A DNA stretch of 64,000 nt from contig NC_064767.1 in assembly GCF_011397635.1 (NCBI RefSeq), positions 1,430,501-1,494,500 on the forward strand. The letters run 5' to 3'. How positions within the stretch are numbered: position 1 is the stretch's first letter; each line of letters begins with the position of its first letter. The position numbers and the translations under genes were made by a program. Source of the stretch: Epinephelus fuscoguttatus (Eukaryota; Chordata; Actinopteri; Perciformes; Serranidae). Positions 44,559 through 56,110 of the stretch are shown one piece after another. The notes beneath the pieces are model-generated. The model ran no database searches. It was not told the DNA's origin and worked only from the letters and a program-made list of their open reading frames with translations.

Positions 44559-45872
44559 CAGAGGGCTGCACCATGAAGCCAGTTCAACAGAACCAGTCTC
44601 TCTTTGTCTGAGCTGACTCAACAAACCCTAAAGTCTCAGCCAGAGATAACAGACACCATGAAGGTGGTTGTCAACTGTCTGTTAACTCAGGCTTTCTTCT
44701 TCAGGCTCTGCACATTCACATAAAACAAGTCAAATGATGCGTTCAGCGCATCAACTGACTCTTAAAACTGATCCATCACGTGCCGCCTACTTCCACCTTT
44801 GAAGAATCTTGAAAAGTAAAACAGTAAAAAGCAACACTGTGGCTTCAGTTACAGCCAGAGAGGAGTGTTTGCATTAATGACTAACTGTGTGAACTCATAT
44901 GTGAATATATTTATGTGACCTCTCTGTTTATTTCTAACGTGACAGCTGCTCTTTCTACAGCTCTGAAACTTTAAACTTGATGCAGCAGATTTAAAGCTTT
45001 TACTCAAGAACTGCATTTACTGTCCCTTAATGAAGGAGACACGGACATCACTAAAGTTTGGGGGCAAATTAAAATGAAATGAATTTGACTGATTGAATAT
45101 TATCTGTGATAAATACCAAGGGACTAATTAATGTTCTAATCAGTGTTCTATCAGCTGTAATATACCAGCAGTGTAAAACAGACTTGAGCCAATCAGGAGC
45201 AAACATAAAACCTAATCCACAATGGTAACGTTATGATGGTTTGAAGGAATTATATCACATGTCATATGACAGTAAACATCATCCTCATTAATAATATAGT
45301 CACCTGTTTGCTACCTGTGATTTTAAAGAAGCTTTTCTTAGAGCCAGCGTGGACAGATGGACCAGAGGACACAAATATATTCAGTAGTTCAGTGAGAGCA
45401 ACAACAACAACCTTACAGATAAAATAAAACAATGCTCCTCAGATTTTCAGCATCACTGATGGACTCTAGGTTCCTGTGTTAAAATGAAAAAAGTGACCTG
45501 ATAGAGACAGTAAACACTACTGTAATCACACAGCTTCGTGCGGGGACATGTCTGTAACGTTACGGCTCAACAAGTTGGATAAAGTGCATTTATAACGTTT
45601 TCCCTCAGCTGACAATCTGCATCGCTCATATATTCACAGTGATTATAGAGTGACGCTACTCAAAGGAGCAGTGAAAGGTGCTTTTTAGATGATTTTAAGC
45701 TGAAACTCGGAGCATAAACTCGTCCCAACCAGGTTAGGTTTGCAGCATAAGTTACCATGGTGATCTAGCCAGGTTGAAAGAGCCACCTTCGTAGTACAGA
45801 AAACCCTGGCTTTAGACTCAACTCAACATATCTGGCTAAGCCACTGATCTTGCTTCGTGGTACAGCCCTCTG
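44559..45872. mobile_element. 1.3-kb TIR DNA element in an intron of NLR copy 2
   Basis: CAGAGGGCTGCACCATGAAG at 44,559-44,578 is matched in inverse at 45,853-45,872 (CAGAGGGCTGTACCACGAAG when reversed), 18 of 20 bases. No transposase frame. Copy 1 lacks this DNA at the equivalent place. A second partial inverted motif (GTACTACGAAG) lies inside the right end. No clear target-site duplication, so the superfamily is open (PIF/Harbinger-like by TIR appearance only). Confidence 0.6.
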
Positions 45873-46229
45873 CAGCGTGATGATGTTGATGAATGCCAAC
45901 CCACCATGAACCTCCAACGTGTCAGGATACACCACTGTCCTATTATCCAATGTTGAAACAAGACAAGGCTCCAGAAACATTTCATCACCTTCCCTCCCTG
46001 TTTTGGCCCATCCTGGCTACTGTCCCCTGACTACTTGTGTCTGTATTGATGGTCTGATGTGGGACACAAACAGTTTGATGAGTCAGTGTTTATCAGCTGT
46101 GGTTGTTTGAGGTCAGCTTGGTGTGTCAGGGTCATATGAGCCAGGCTGACAGTGTGACAGAGACAAAGTTTCCAGCTCTACCTCCTCTATCAGACTGAGT
46201 GTGTGTGGCTGCAGCAGGCCTCTTCATAC

Positions 46230-46403
46230 CTGAGAGTGTCCAGTCTCCAGTGTGGATCCTTCAGTCCAGCCGACAGCAGCTTCACCCCTGAGTCTCCTGG
46301 ATGATTGTAGCTCAGGTCCAGCTCTCTCAGATGGGAGGGGTTGGAGCTCAGAGCTGAGGCCAGAGAAGCACAGCCTTCCTCTGTGATCAGACAGCCTGAC
46401 ACA
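46230..46403 (-). CDS. NLR copy 2: LRR exon 2 (174 bp)
   Basis: Near identical to 16,960-17,133, same borders; begins [20 protein letters not shown]. Frame intact. Confidence 0.9.
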
Positions 46404-46768
46404 CTGCAAACACACAAAACAACACACATGTCACATAATGTGAGGGTGGGTACCACAGTACTGCCATACTGTCGCCTACTGTGGGGTTACATCAACATTA
46501 TTACTGACTTTGTTCTAGTCCCAACCAAACACCCACTAATGTCCACCAACTATCTGACAACATTACTGATTCCTCTCTGATATTTCAAGTTCCAACAACA
46601 GAGAAAAAAAACAAGATAAAACATGTTGATGGAAAGAGACTGAAACACAAAACACAACTGGTTTGAAATCATATCAGCAGAGACAATCCTGTGATGGTTA
46701 TGAGTTTATCAACTAATGTAAATCAGGATTTAAGTGGCCATCAGTTGAACATGTTGATGAATCCTGAC

Positions 46769-46942
46769 CTGAGAGTTTCCAGTGTACAGTGTGAACTCTT
46801 CAGTCCATCAGACAGAAGCTTCACTCCTGAATCCTTCAGGTGGTTGTTACTCAGGTCCAGGTGTCTCAGACTGGAGGACTGGGAGCTGAGAACTGAGGAC
46901 AGAGCTTCACAGCTTCTCTCTGAGAGGTTAAAACCACTCAGC
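46769..46942 (-). CDS. NLR copy 2: LRR exon 1 (174 bp)
   Basis: Near identical to 17,498-17,671; begins [20 protein letters not shown], the Cys of the LRR (LSGCNLS) being Phe. The intron just beyond the acceptor differs from copy 1. Frame intact. Confidence 0.9.
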
Positions 46943-47042
46943 CTGAAGAGATGATATCATAAAGAAATAAAAAGACAGTAAGTTTTAAAGACAGCAGAGC
47001 ATTTAAATTATGATATATGAATCCAACTGTCTCTGTACTTAC

Positions 47043-47345
47043 AGAGCTTTGTTGGAGGCTTTGACCACTGGCAGCAGCCTCAGAAGAGCCTCCTCTGAAG
47101 CAGAGTATTTCTTCAGGTCAAACACGTCCAGATCTTCTTCTGATGACAGTAAGATGAAGACCAGAGCTGACCACTGAGCAGGAGACAGTTTATCTGTGGA
47201 GAGACGTCCTGAACTCAGGGACTGTTGGATCTCCTCCACTAGAGAACGATCATTCAGTTCATTCAGACAGTGGAACAGATTGATGCTTCTCTCTGCAGAC
47301 AGATCCTGGTTGATCTTCTTCTTGATGTACTGGACTGTTTCCAGA
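47043..47345 (-). pseudogene. NLR copy 2: remnant of the NACHT exon
   Basis: About 300 bp of the 3' end of the NACHT exon ([18 protein letters not shown], then [20 protein letters not shown] and VVKASNKAL), matching gene 1. It breaks at the border of the Rex3 fragment, leaving no nucleotide-binding motifs. Confidence 0.88.
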
Positions 47346-48372
47346 TTGGTCTACGTGTGCTTTGGCTCACTGCTGCGAGCTATCCGGTCCCTGTATGACC
47401 AAAGTGAGAGCTGTGTCCGCATACTTAGTATAAAGTCAGAATCAGAATCAGAATCAAATTTGTGACCTTCATGGACAGGATCTTGAGGTGCAGCCAGGGG
47501 GAGGAAGGGGTCCGGTTTGGGGACCTCAGAATTGCATCTCTGCTTTTTGCAGATAATGTGGTTCTGTTGGCTCCACCAACAACCTTCTGACCTCCAGCAT
47601 GACCTGGGGCATTTTGCAGCCGAGTGTGAAGCAGTTGGGATGAGAGTCAGCACCTCCAAGTCTGATGGATTGCCCTCTCCGGGTTGGGGGAGAGTTACTG
47701 CCTCAAGTGAGGGAGTTCAAGTATCGTGGGGTCTTGTTCATGAGTGAGGGTAGAATGGAGCGTGAGATGGATCGGCGGGTCAGTCTGGCTTCTTCAGTAA
47801 TGCGGGCGCTGCGCTGGTCTGTCGTGGTGAAGAGGGAGCTGAGCCGCAATGCGAAGCTTTCGATTTACTGGTCCATCTACGTCCCAGCCCTCACCTATGG
47901 TCATGAGCTCTGGGTAGTGACTAACAGAATGAGATCGCGGATACAAGCGGCGGAAATGAGTTTCCTCCATGAGGTAGCTGGGCTCAGCCTTAGAGATAGG
48001 GGGAGGAGCTTGGACATCCAGAGGGAGCTCGGAGTAGAGCTGCTGCTCCTTGACGTTGAAAGGGATCAGTTAAGGTGGTTTGGGCATCTGACTAGGATGC
48101 CTCCTGGGCGCCTCCCGCTGGAGGTGTCCCCGGCATGTCCCACTGGTAGGAGGCCCCGGGCTAGACCCAGAACACACTGGAGGGATTACATATCTCGTCT
48201 GGCCTGGGAACGCCTTGGGGTCCCCCAGGAGGCGCTGGAAAGTGTTGCCGGTGAGAGGGATGTCTGGGGTGCTTTGCTCGGCCTGCTGCCCCCGTGACCC
48301 GGCCCCGGATAAGTGGATGAAAATGGATGGATGGATGGATGGATGGATGGATGGATGGATGGATGGATGGAC
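47346..48372 (+). mobile_element. Rex3-like RTE LINE, 5'-truncated
   Basis: Ends in a long GGAT tandem tail (48,323-48,370), the mark of Rex3/RTE elements in fish. Contains an RT fragment (RFGDLRIASLLFADNVVLLA, FADN in place of FADD) and the C-terminal domain. Between the 5' part (RAIRSLYDQSESCVRIL) and VTFMDRI-like sequence lies an AGAATC triplet array (about 47,433-47,455) where RT sequence is expected, so it carries an internal deletion. Its 5' border coincides with the break in the NLR exon. Confidence 0.88.
47665..48297 (+). pseudogene. Rex3-like ORF, C-terminal domain
   Basis: A 210-codon frame: [73 protein letters not shown], and [20 protein letters not shown] ending LLPP and a stop. 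This is the characteristic C-terminus of fish Rex3 reverse transcriptases. The frame is open but lacks the catalytic domains. Confidence 0.88.
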
Positions 48373-48534
48373 TACTAAACATTTCCATCTGTCACACAAC
48401 ATGTATTCAAAATCAAATATTTCCATCAATCAACACAACTTGTGGTCAAACTAATACATCCTTTCAATGAATCTTTACACAATGGACAACACAATATAAA
48501 AAACAGCTATCAATATGAACTCGTTCAGCCTTAA

Positions 48535-49812
48535 CCCTATGGGCTCTAGGCCTTTTGGGGTATTTTTACTGCCTTTACTTTTAAGGTATATCACAGTCAT
48601 TATAAAGGCTACATACACATGTTATATCTTGTTTTTTTCAGGTCAATCTGAGCTAACCAGATTTGCCATCATTCCATGTCCTTCTATGTGCCTGTATTTT
48701 ATATTAATTTTTATATCAGTGAAAAAAAGAAATCTGTGTGCCTAAATTCTTACATTTTTACATGTATCTCACCATAGCAAGTTGGAAGTTGACATATTCT
48801 GCCATATGTGAAGAGGGGAGACTCTCTGGAATCTGGCAATATAAGAACCATGATGCTGGGACATTCTGTCACTTCACAGCTCTCCAAAACATGTGGTTTG
48901 TGCCAGGCGGACATGATTGCCAGTATTTTTTCATTATTGCAAGAAATTCCATTGACTCATTCACAAGTCAAAAATGTGTTTTATCTGAAGGAAACATGCA
49001 ATATTTACGTCTAAGATCATAGAAAAATAGTCAACCAAGTGCAATGATGTCCTTCAAGATAATATTTGCCACTTTGTTTGCAGTAAACAAAGTTTGTTGT
49101 TGTTTTTCAGTTTCAGTTATATATTGGGGGGCATTTTGGGCATTGGTGGGGGGGCACGTGTCCCCCTCAATGTATATGGTGACTACGGCCCTGTCAGCAT
49201 GCATAATTAGGCCGCAGCTGTCTGGGTTAACAAAAGGTGAAGTGGCTGGTCTTGCCATACAAAGTTTGATGGAGTGTCAACTGGACAATATGGAGATATT
49301 TGCATCTTGAAAGCCGGACTACAAATGTGGATAGACAGGGAGAAACACACGCAAGCCTAAGACGTGGTAAGATACGATATTCCTCACTATATGAAGTGAC
49401 TGATAACAAGATCTGTATAATGGATTTTGAAGAAATTCATCAGGTTTTTATTTTGTAGACAATTGATCTGTATTTATAGCGCAATGATGTGTGTGGCATA
49501 ACTGGAAAGCTCTGCTTCTGCGCTTTCATGTGATATGCGTGGCATGTCTGTGCAAGCCTGCATTCGCGAGTAATCCATCCAACAGTAATGTGTGTGCAGA
49601 GCTGTATGAAAGCTCTGTTATTCATCATTTTAGTGTAACTTTATCTTTTTTTTCGCTATGAAAACATTGGACTACCCACAAGTGCTTGGTCTTGCCAGAA
49701 AGCTACAATTTCGCTGTTTGGCTTTTCGCTATGACGCATGGTCGCGGAGAAAATCAATAGAGAAGAACAGGTGTGAATTTGGATGCACAATGCGTCGTTC
49801 GGGCCCATAGGG
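48535..49812. mobile_element. piggyBac-like non-autonomous element
   Basis: Flanked on both sides by TTAA (48,531-48,534 and 49,813-49,816), with ends CCCTATGGGCTC and, inverted, CCCTATGGGCCC. TTAA target duplication and CCC-starting TIRs are diagnostic of piggyBac. The 1,278-bp interior has no frame resembling a DDD transposase. The G/C palindrome GGGGGCACGTGTCCCCC lies inside at about 49,149. Confidence 0.82.
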
Positions 49813-50310
49813 TTAATTTGTGCTTTATGCCTGTGCCATTTGTTGATACCTTATTATGTGTCCAAAAAAGGCGACTATGCAAGTCACAGCATGAGATGTA
49901 TTCTTTTCTCTGATTTTACTAGAGAAAACAAACCCTGCTGCAGTCTGCATCTGCACTTTCTCCACTTTTTCAGATGCCCTGTTAAAATACTGCCATTATT
50001 TTATTCTTGTGTGCAGGTCTTTCCCTGCATCAATTGTCGTTGACATGTAAGACCCACAGTAAGCATCTGGACGAGACAAATGCAGAAATTCATCATGGCA
50101 CAGCTTTTGCGCTGCCTTCTTATTTCAAAAAAACAATAATGTGCAAATGCTAGAAATACTTAGAAACACATTTTTTTTTAATTGTAGCAGATCAAATTTT
50201 ACCATGTCATTCTTTAATGCTGGACTACAGCAACCATCAGTCTTGATTCCAGTACTTTTCGAAATGCCGAATACTCAGACCCCTGTGCTATGGCCTCTTC
50301 CTCCACTTTT

Positions 50311-50543
50311 CAATCAGTCAGTTTTATTTATAAAGCCCAACATCACAAATCACAATTTGCCTCACAGGGCTTTACAGCATACGACATCCCTCTGTCCTTA
50401 TGACCCTCACAGCTGATCAGGAAAAACTCCCCAAAAAACCCTTTAACGTGGAAAAAAAAACGGTAGAAACCTCAGGAAGAGCAACTGAGGAGGGATCCCT
50501 CTTCCAGGACGGACAGACGTGCAATAGATGTCGTACAGAACAG
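50311..50543 (-). mobile_element. L2 LINE 3' end fragment (copy D)
   Basis: About 230 bp closely similar to the last part of the L2 3' UTR (36,050-36,290), in reverse orientation, including the GATCAGCTGTGAGGGTC and GGGATGTCGTATGCTGTAAA blocks. No coding sequence. A very short 5'-truncated insertion. Confidence 0.88.
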
Positions 50544-51621
50544 CTTTTTGGCCACTTTGATCCATGTTTGCAAATAGCAGCACAGAGGTGGCATTTTTTA
50601 TAGGTGGATAAGGACTGATTGCTTATTGAGGAGCTTACTTACTTTACTTTTGTTAATCCAAAAATGCTTTGGGTCTTTCTATGAGATCTGTATTAACTGT
50701 GTTGAAAAGTGGTGTGACCTCAGCTGTGCTAAGAAGGTGATGATGAAGTATCTGTCTCAAAACATCCATTTACAAACTCTCACACAACTCCTGTAGTATA
50801 ATACAAGTCTCATTTATCTGGCCATATGCTCAGTATTTCCCAAACACATATATTTTCACCAAAACATTACTGAATAAACATTGGAGGCAAGCAAGGAATA
50901 AAATGTCTTCACAAACTCAAGGTCACGTGGGATGTGTAATTAATAAACAAATGGTCATTTTGTTTTTCAGTAATGCTGAAAAGCAATAGCTTGAGACAAC
51001 AGCAAATTAGTATTATTTAACAGCAGTAAGCTGTACGCACTCAGTTCAAGTTGCTGCATAATCTTAAGTAATGCTGACGGACACGACGGACAAGCCGTTC
51101 TGACATTTTTGAAATGCATTAGAGTTTTATTACATTTTCAAAATGTGGGTTCCGTGCACTTCAAGTCTACTGTAGCTGTTAATCCAGCTAGCTGTTATCC
51201 TCCGATACCCCAAACGAGTTTTGTGGATGAAAAAACTACACTGGACTTTTTGTCGGCATGAGGGTCAGTAAGTACTGTCTGTATTCTAAAGTGGCCATTT
51301 CCTTTAACTGTAAAACTCTCTTTGAATAATTTTTTTGTTATTGAGGTAATTTTGAGTCTCCTTGTGCTGGTTTGCATCTGAGATGAAAGAATAATAATGA
51401 TAGACATCAACTTACAGCCAAATTTATAAAAGAAAAAAAAATCCACACATTTGATTTACATTTGTTGAAGTCACAGTGAACAAGAGCATGTTTAAACATT
51501 TCCCAGTAAGCAGAACTCAGACAAGACAAGGCTTCCTTGTATCTATAGTAAGGTGTCTTATTGGAAATCATATCAATAGATGACAGAATCTGTCTTGACT
51601 CTTTCCTGTTGTTGTCATCAT
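50544..51621. other. GPCR 3' flank, non-coding
   Basis: No coding feature. Bases 50,910-51,070 and 51,390-51,560 have relic counterparts at 9680-9850 and 9500-9690. Probably includes the 3' UTR of the GPCR. Confidence 0.55.
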
Positions 51622-52219
51622 TCATAATGCTGCCGTTTTCTCCTCTGTCTCCATCTCTGTGTCCCTCTGTGTCTGCCTACATGAAACTGACTGTAGACAT
51701 GTTGTCATCATCGATACTGCTGGACTGCTGATATCATCGCTGTCCATTCTACAACAACACACAGAGGCCAAAAGTTTATCTATAGCCCCTTTTTTCATGA
51801 AAACATACAGAACTAAGTCTGCAAGAGGACTCAACTTGACAAACGTAAACGACATTTTGGTGAGGAAGTTGTTCATTCTTGCTCCCTTTGTCACAAGCCA
51901 AATGATCATGGGCAGGAACAGCAGCGTGTAAATCAGCAGCACCAGGACCAACATTCCTACAATGCGTCGTTTTTCATCAGACTGGACCGAGATGGAGGCA
52001 GACAGAGCTCTGAGGGTCCCACACAGGAAGAATATGAACAGTGGGAAAGGAAGAAGGCAAAATATGGCAAAGGTGATGTCTTTGATACGATGATATGAGC
52101 AAAAATAGACAGTGAGGAAACAAAGAGCAGGAAGGACCCAGACCACGACACAGACCAGCACAGAGATCTTGATGGTTCGTCTGAAGCGGTACCACAGTGG
52201 GCAGGCGATGACCAAATAC
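51622..52219 (-). CDS. class A GPCR, exon 3 (TM3 end to C-terminus)
   Basis: Last exon of a seven-helix receptor, 598 bp to the stop at 51,622. Begins right after Glu-Arg of the E/DRY motif (ERYLVIACPLWYRFRRTIK). TM4 VLVCVVVWVLPALCFL, TM5 FCLLPFPLFIFFLCGTL, TM6 VGMLVLVLLIYTLLFLPMII, TM7 SFTFVKLSPLADLVLYVFM (PLADLVLY in place of NPxxY), helix 8 with a palmitoylation-type SVCCC, then a Ser/Thr-rich tail ending EEKTAAL. Acceptor TATTTCAG. Spliced with exons 2 and 1 it gives 320 residues in frame. It resembles lipid- or proton-sensing P2Y-like receptors of fish; the ligand is unknown. Confidence 0.88.
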
Positions 52220-52313
52220 CTGAAATACAAAACAGACACAGCTTCAGAATTCTGCAGTCCAACAAAGGTCAGACAGAAGGAGCTCCACACATACTGGACA
52301 GACAGACAGTTAC

Positions 52314-52498
52314 CTTTCCAGGGCGACACACACCATGAAGCCAACACTGGCCCCCAGACTATAGATGTAAATTTGAAAGACGATATTAATCTTCTTGTCC
52401 TCAGGCTTTGCCACCTCAACAATCATGCAGCAGAACTGAATGAGGTCCAAAATGAGAAGGTTAATGATGTAGATCGGAGCAACATGATCATTTCTCAC
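52314..52498 (-). CDS. class A GPCR, exon 2 (TM2-TM3)
   Basis: 185 bp, acceptor TTTCTGCAG, donor GTAACTGT, coding VRNDHVAPIYIINLLILDLI (TM2), an extracellular loop with PEDKKIN, and YSLGASVGFMVCVALE of TM3. The Asp of TM2 (LLILDL) is present. The loop reads KINIVFQIYIYSL, with no obvious Cys at the usual TM3 disulphide position, an unusual feature. Phases fit exons 1 and 3. Confidence 0.87.
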
Positions 52499-52774
52499 CT
52501 GCAGAAAAAAAGAAAAGTAAACAAGCAGCTGTAAACATGTTCTAAACTCCACCTCTCCTTTGTGCTGTCAGAAATATCAGATATGACAAACTGGGGGGTC
52601 ACAGTAGTAACAAGACTTATGCCCTGTTCACACTATGAACAACACAGCTGCAGTATGGCTAGCTGCATTGTCACCAAGTAGCAGTTGAGGTGTTGAGAAA
52701 GTGCTGGTTGGTGTAGTTAAGTGAATGTAGCATTAGAGCTAATTAGTGATTTTCTTTCATTTTTCAGATGTCAT

Positions 52775-55690
52775 AGTCAGGAAACTTTATTTATCCTGCA
52801 GTGGGGGAATTCTGTTTATAGTTAACAACAACATGTAGCACAACAAACACACATAACACATTCCCAGCAACAAGATTACAATAAAAGACAATTACATTCA
52901 GACAACAATCAGGCTGTCAGTGACACTGGCTCTACATTCATAGTTGTTTGCTGTTTGGCAATGTAAAAGCTGAAAGAAGGAGTTTGAGTATCTGTTTTCC
53001 TCAGAGGGGCATAATCGCACCGCCCTGAGGGCATTAACACAAAATTCTGAGAAAGGATGTGGTCAGGATGTCCAATAATGCTTTTTGCTTTCCTTACCAC
53101 CTGCTTTTTCCAGAACGAGGCCAAGTCAATCAACTGGACTCTCATAATCTTGAAGCAGATCTTCATGATTCTGTGCAAACTATTTTTATCTCTCAGAGGC
53201 AGCCCATTAAACCAACATATAAAAAGAGAAAGTTAGGACTTTCAATAAAAGAATCATAAAAGACTCACAAAATATTCCGAGAAACCTTAAAAGAGTTCAA
53301 CCTCTGCAATAAGTGGATCCTCTGCTGCCCCCTCTTGACAAGAGACTCAGTGTTACAGGAGATAGAGTTGGGAGTCCAAGACTGCACCTAAATACTTGTA
53401 TGACGCCACTATCTGGACTTCCTGGCTCTGTATAGTACTTCCCCTTGGTTCCGGCCTGTTCCTCCTGAAGTCAGTGATCAATTCTTTAGTCTTTGAGGCA
53501 TTCAGGTCGAGATAGTTGTCCTCACACCACTGTATAAAGGTAGGTAAGGCACAGCCATGATCTGACTGTGAACCATGCAAATAGTGCTGTATCATCCGAG
53601 AATTTGACAAGGAAACTGTCTGACTGGGATGACCTGCAGCTATCAGTATACATGATAAAAAGTAGCGGGGACAAAACACAGCCCTGTTGGTAACAATGGT
53701 GTGGCATGTTTGCTCATTTACAGACACCCACTGAGCCCTGTCGGTTAAAAAGTTTAAAATCAGGAGTAAGATCTGATCTGGTAAATTACGGAGAGAAGCC
53801 AGTCTGTCAATTAAGATATGAGGCTGCATCTTATTAAAAGCAGAGGAAAATTGGCATACAACTCTTATGTGGCTGTTTGGATTTTCAAGGTGCTTGTACA
53901 CTTTATCTAAAATAAAAAGCTTTGTGTGATCCTCACCTTTGCCAGTTTGATATGCAAACTGTAGTGGATCAAGTTTGCCATGAATTAAGGAGACCACCTC
54001 ATCTCTCAAGATCTTTTCCAAGTTTTTCATCACAAGGTATGTAAGTGCTACAGGTCTAAAATCTTTCAGATCACTTGGGTTTTTATTTTTAGGAGCAGGT
54101 ATTATTGCTGATAATTTCCATAATCTGGGTAGTTGACAAGTTTCAACACAGATCTGAAAAAGTGATGAAAAAACTCCACTAAGCTGGTCAGCACAGTGTC
54201 GTAGTGTGCTTCCACAGATTCTGTCAGGTCCAGCAGCCTTCCTAATATTCACCCTCTTGAATAGCTTAGTCACCTGTTCCTGGGATATTGTGATGTCACT
54301 CTGAAGGACAAGAGACTTCTTCAAGGAGTAAATATTACCCAAGAAGTTTGACTTTTCAAAATGTGAAAAAAAAGAGGAATTAAAAGCATTTGGCAGATCA
54401 TTATCATCCACTCCTTTTACAGTTATATGTTGCCTACTGGTGCTCGGTGTCTGATTTAATGATGCCATTAGCTTTATACCCTGCCAGGCTGTTCTAAGGT
54501 TACTGCTAGTATAGTGCTCCTCAATCTTGTTCTTATTCTACTTTCGCCTTCCTTAGCTCTCTGAAGGCCTGTTTATTTATCAGACAATCACCAGTGTAAA
54601 ATGCCCTTTTCTTATCATTTATGGCGGCTCTGAGTTCTTTAGTTTAGTTTGTTATTTGGGTATGACAACTGTTTTTGATGGGATGACTGAATGTTCACAG
54701 AAAGTTATATATGATGAGACTGTATCAGTTAGACTGTCTGTCACCACAAGCCTCGTAGAACTGCTGCCAATCATTGCACTCCAAGCATGCCTGAAGTGAA
54801 GAGATGCTGTCCTCTGTCCATAACTTAGTTCTCTCTTTATGCTCCTCGCTTCTGAGTACAGATTTGTACAGTGGCATGACGAAGACACTATAGTGGAAAG
54901 AATCCCCAAACGCGGGTATAGGGAAGGATTTATATGCTCCGCCTGCTGAACCATAGCAGAGGTCAATAGTCGTTGCACAAGTCACGTACTGTTCGTATGA
55001 TCTCAGTGTTTTCCTCAGATCACACCTTTTGAAATCCCCAAGAATAAATTTCGGTGCATCCAGGCATGTAGAATCTAATCTGCATATGACGTCATCAATC
55101 AACTAAGTAGCAGCCGACACATTGGCATGTGGGTGTATGTAAACTACTGTGAAGAACAGCTGTTGAAATTCACATGGCAGATAGAATGGACGGAGTGAGA
55201 CTGTCAACAGCTCCAAGTCAGCAGTGTATATCTTCTCTCTCATTACTAGTCTTGCAATAATTTTCGTTGACATAAAAACACACTCCGCCACTTTGACTCT
55301 TCTCGGTGATCTCCTGTGATCTGTCCAGGCGTATAGGGATTCCAAAGCCGCTCAGCTCCATTTCCTCGTCCAGGTCTCGATCCTCACTGAGCCAGGTCTC
55401 AGTGAAAGCGAGAAGACAAGTTTGCTGGAGTTTGCATTTAAGTTTTCCAGCCAGAGGGTTTTAATCCTGTGGCAAAGGCCGCCTCTCCTCCCTGTTTTCT
55501 GAGTCTTCCTAATGGGCATACATAGCTCCTTTGGGATACTGTGCAGTACCACACTGGCAGTTGAAGTTCACAAGGAAAGAATAAACTCTCGACTGTGGAT
55601 GGCCCTTTCACCCTCCATTAGAAGGCTGGAGGAGAAGGCCATCAGCAGCATTGCCACATAAGAGTAAAAAAAGCTGAGCAAACATCCCAA
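52775..55690 (-). mobile_element. old Rex1-like LINE (copy C)
   Basis: Same family as the elements at 10.0 and 24.5 kb but more divergent, on the minus strand within GPCR intron 1. The 3' end is near 52,775 (TAAATAAAGTTTCCTGA on the element strand); the 5' end is near 55,690. Contains all regions from leader to C-terminus in scattered frames. Confidence 0.78.
52909..55651 (-). pseudogene. endonuclease-RT ORF of Rex1-like copy C (broken)
   Basis: From the 5' side: leader MLLMAFSSSLLMEGERA and HSREFILSL; endonuclease pieces (YTADLELLTVSLRPFYLPCE, KFILGDFKRCD); then a long frame (54,468-53,353) with IRKAAGPDRICGSTLRHCAD, FRPVALTYLVMKNLEKIL, DPLQFAYQTGKGED, KTKELITDFRRN and SYKYLGAVLD. The catalytic box LVKFSDDTALF is in another frame near 53,600. 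The C-terminal tail is at 52,909-53,178. Many frameshifts; inactive. Confidence 0.82.
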
Positions 55691-56110
55691 TAAGAAGCAT
55701 CACTACAATCCTCTGACAGTCCTGTTTCACACTTGCACACAGAGCTCAAAAGGAGGTTGATCAACCACCTAAAAACATTCAAAAAAACATTAAAACTTTG
55801 CAAACAAACGCTAAGTGAACTGACCGGTCACACCCGCGAGCGCCCCCAGTGGCCAATGGAGCAGAACATGAGTTATAGAAGAGAGAAAGGGACCCAAAAT
55901 GATGAAACAAAAACATATGATTTGTTGATGCTTTACTGCGTAATTAGAGTGCTGAAAAAGTTAAGGGCAGCTCAACTTTGATTTGTAATGCATGATGCCC
56001 AACACGGAGATAAATCTCAAGCGCTAGTTTGTAGCTTCATGTCACCATCTTTCATTGAAAATTACATGTCTCCAGTTGCTTTGTCACCATTAGTGTGAAC
56101 GCAGCATAAG

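Larger units (their letters stand above)
43268..47345 (-). pseudogene. NLR-C copy 2, 5'-truncated
   Basis: Tandem duplicate of the 3' half of NLR gene 1: end of the NACHT exon, two LRR exons, linker and B30.2, all with intact splice borders and phases. The NACHT exon loses homology at about 47,345, exactly where a Rex3/RTE fragment starts, and no upstream FISNA or Walker A sequence is found to its right in the window. It lies upstream, on the same strand, of gene 1. Without NACHT it cannot encode a normal NLR, although a short LRR-B30.2 transcript is conceivable. Confidence 0.85.
52616..56110. mobile_element. possible TIR element in the GPCR intron, carrying a Rex1-like LINE
   Basis: CTTATGCCCTGTTCACACTA at 52,616-52,635 is matched inversely by CTTATGCTGCGTTCACACTA (reading 56,110 down to 56,091), 17 of 20 bases. 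Similarity continues weakly inward. Without the LINE it would be about 0.6 kb. No target duplication identified; a hAT-like MITE is possible. Confidence 0.45.

Noticed and set aside
49145-49165. G/C palindrome with CACGTG core as an E-box promoter
   Set aside because: It lies inside the non-autonomous piggyBac-like element with no gene nearby; no support for regulatory use.
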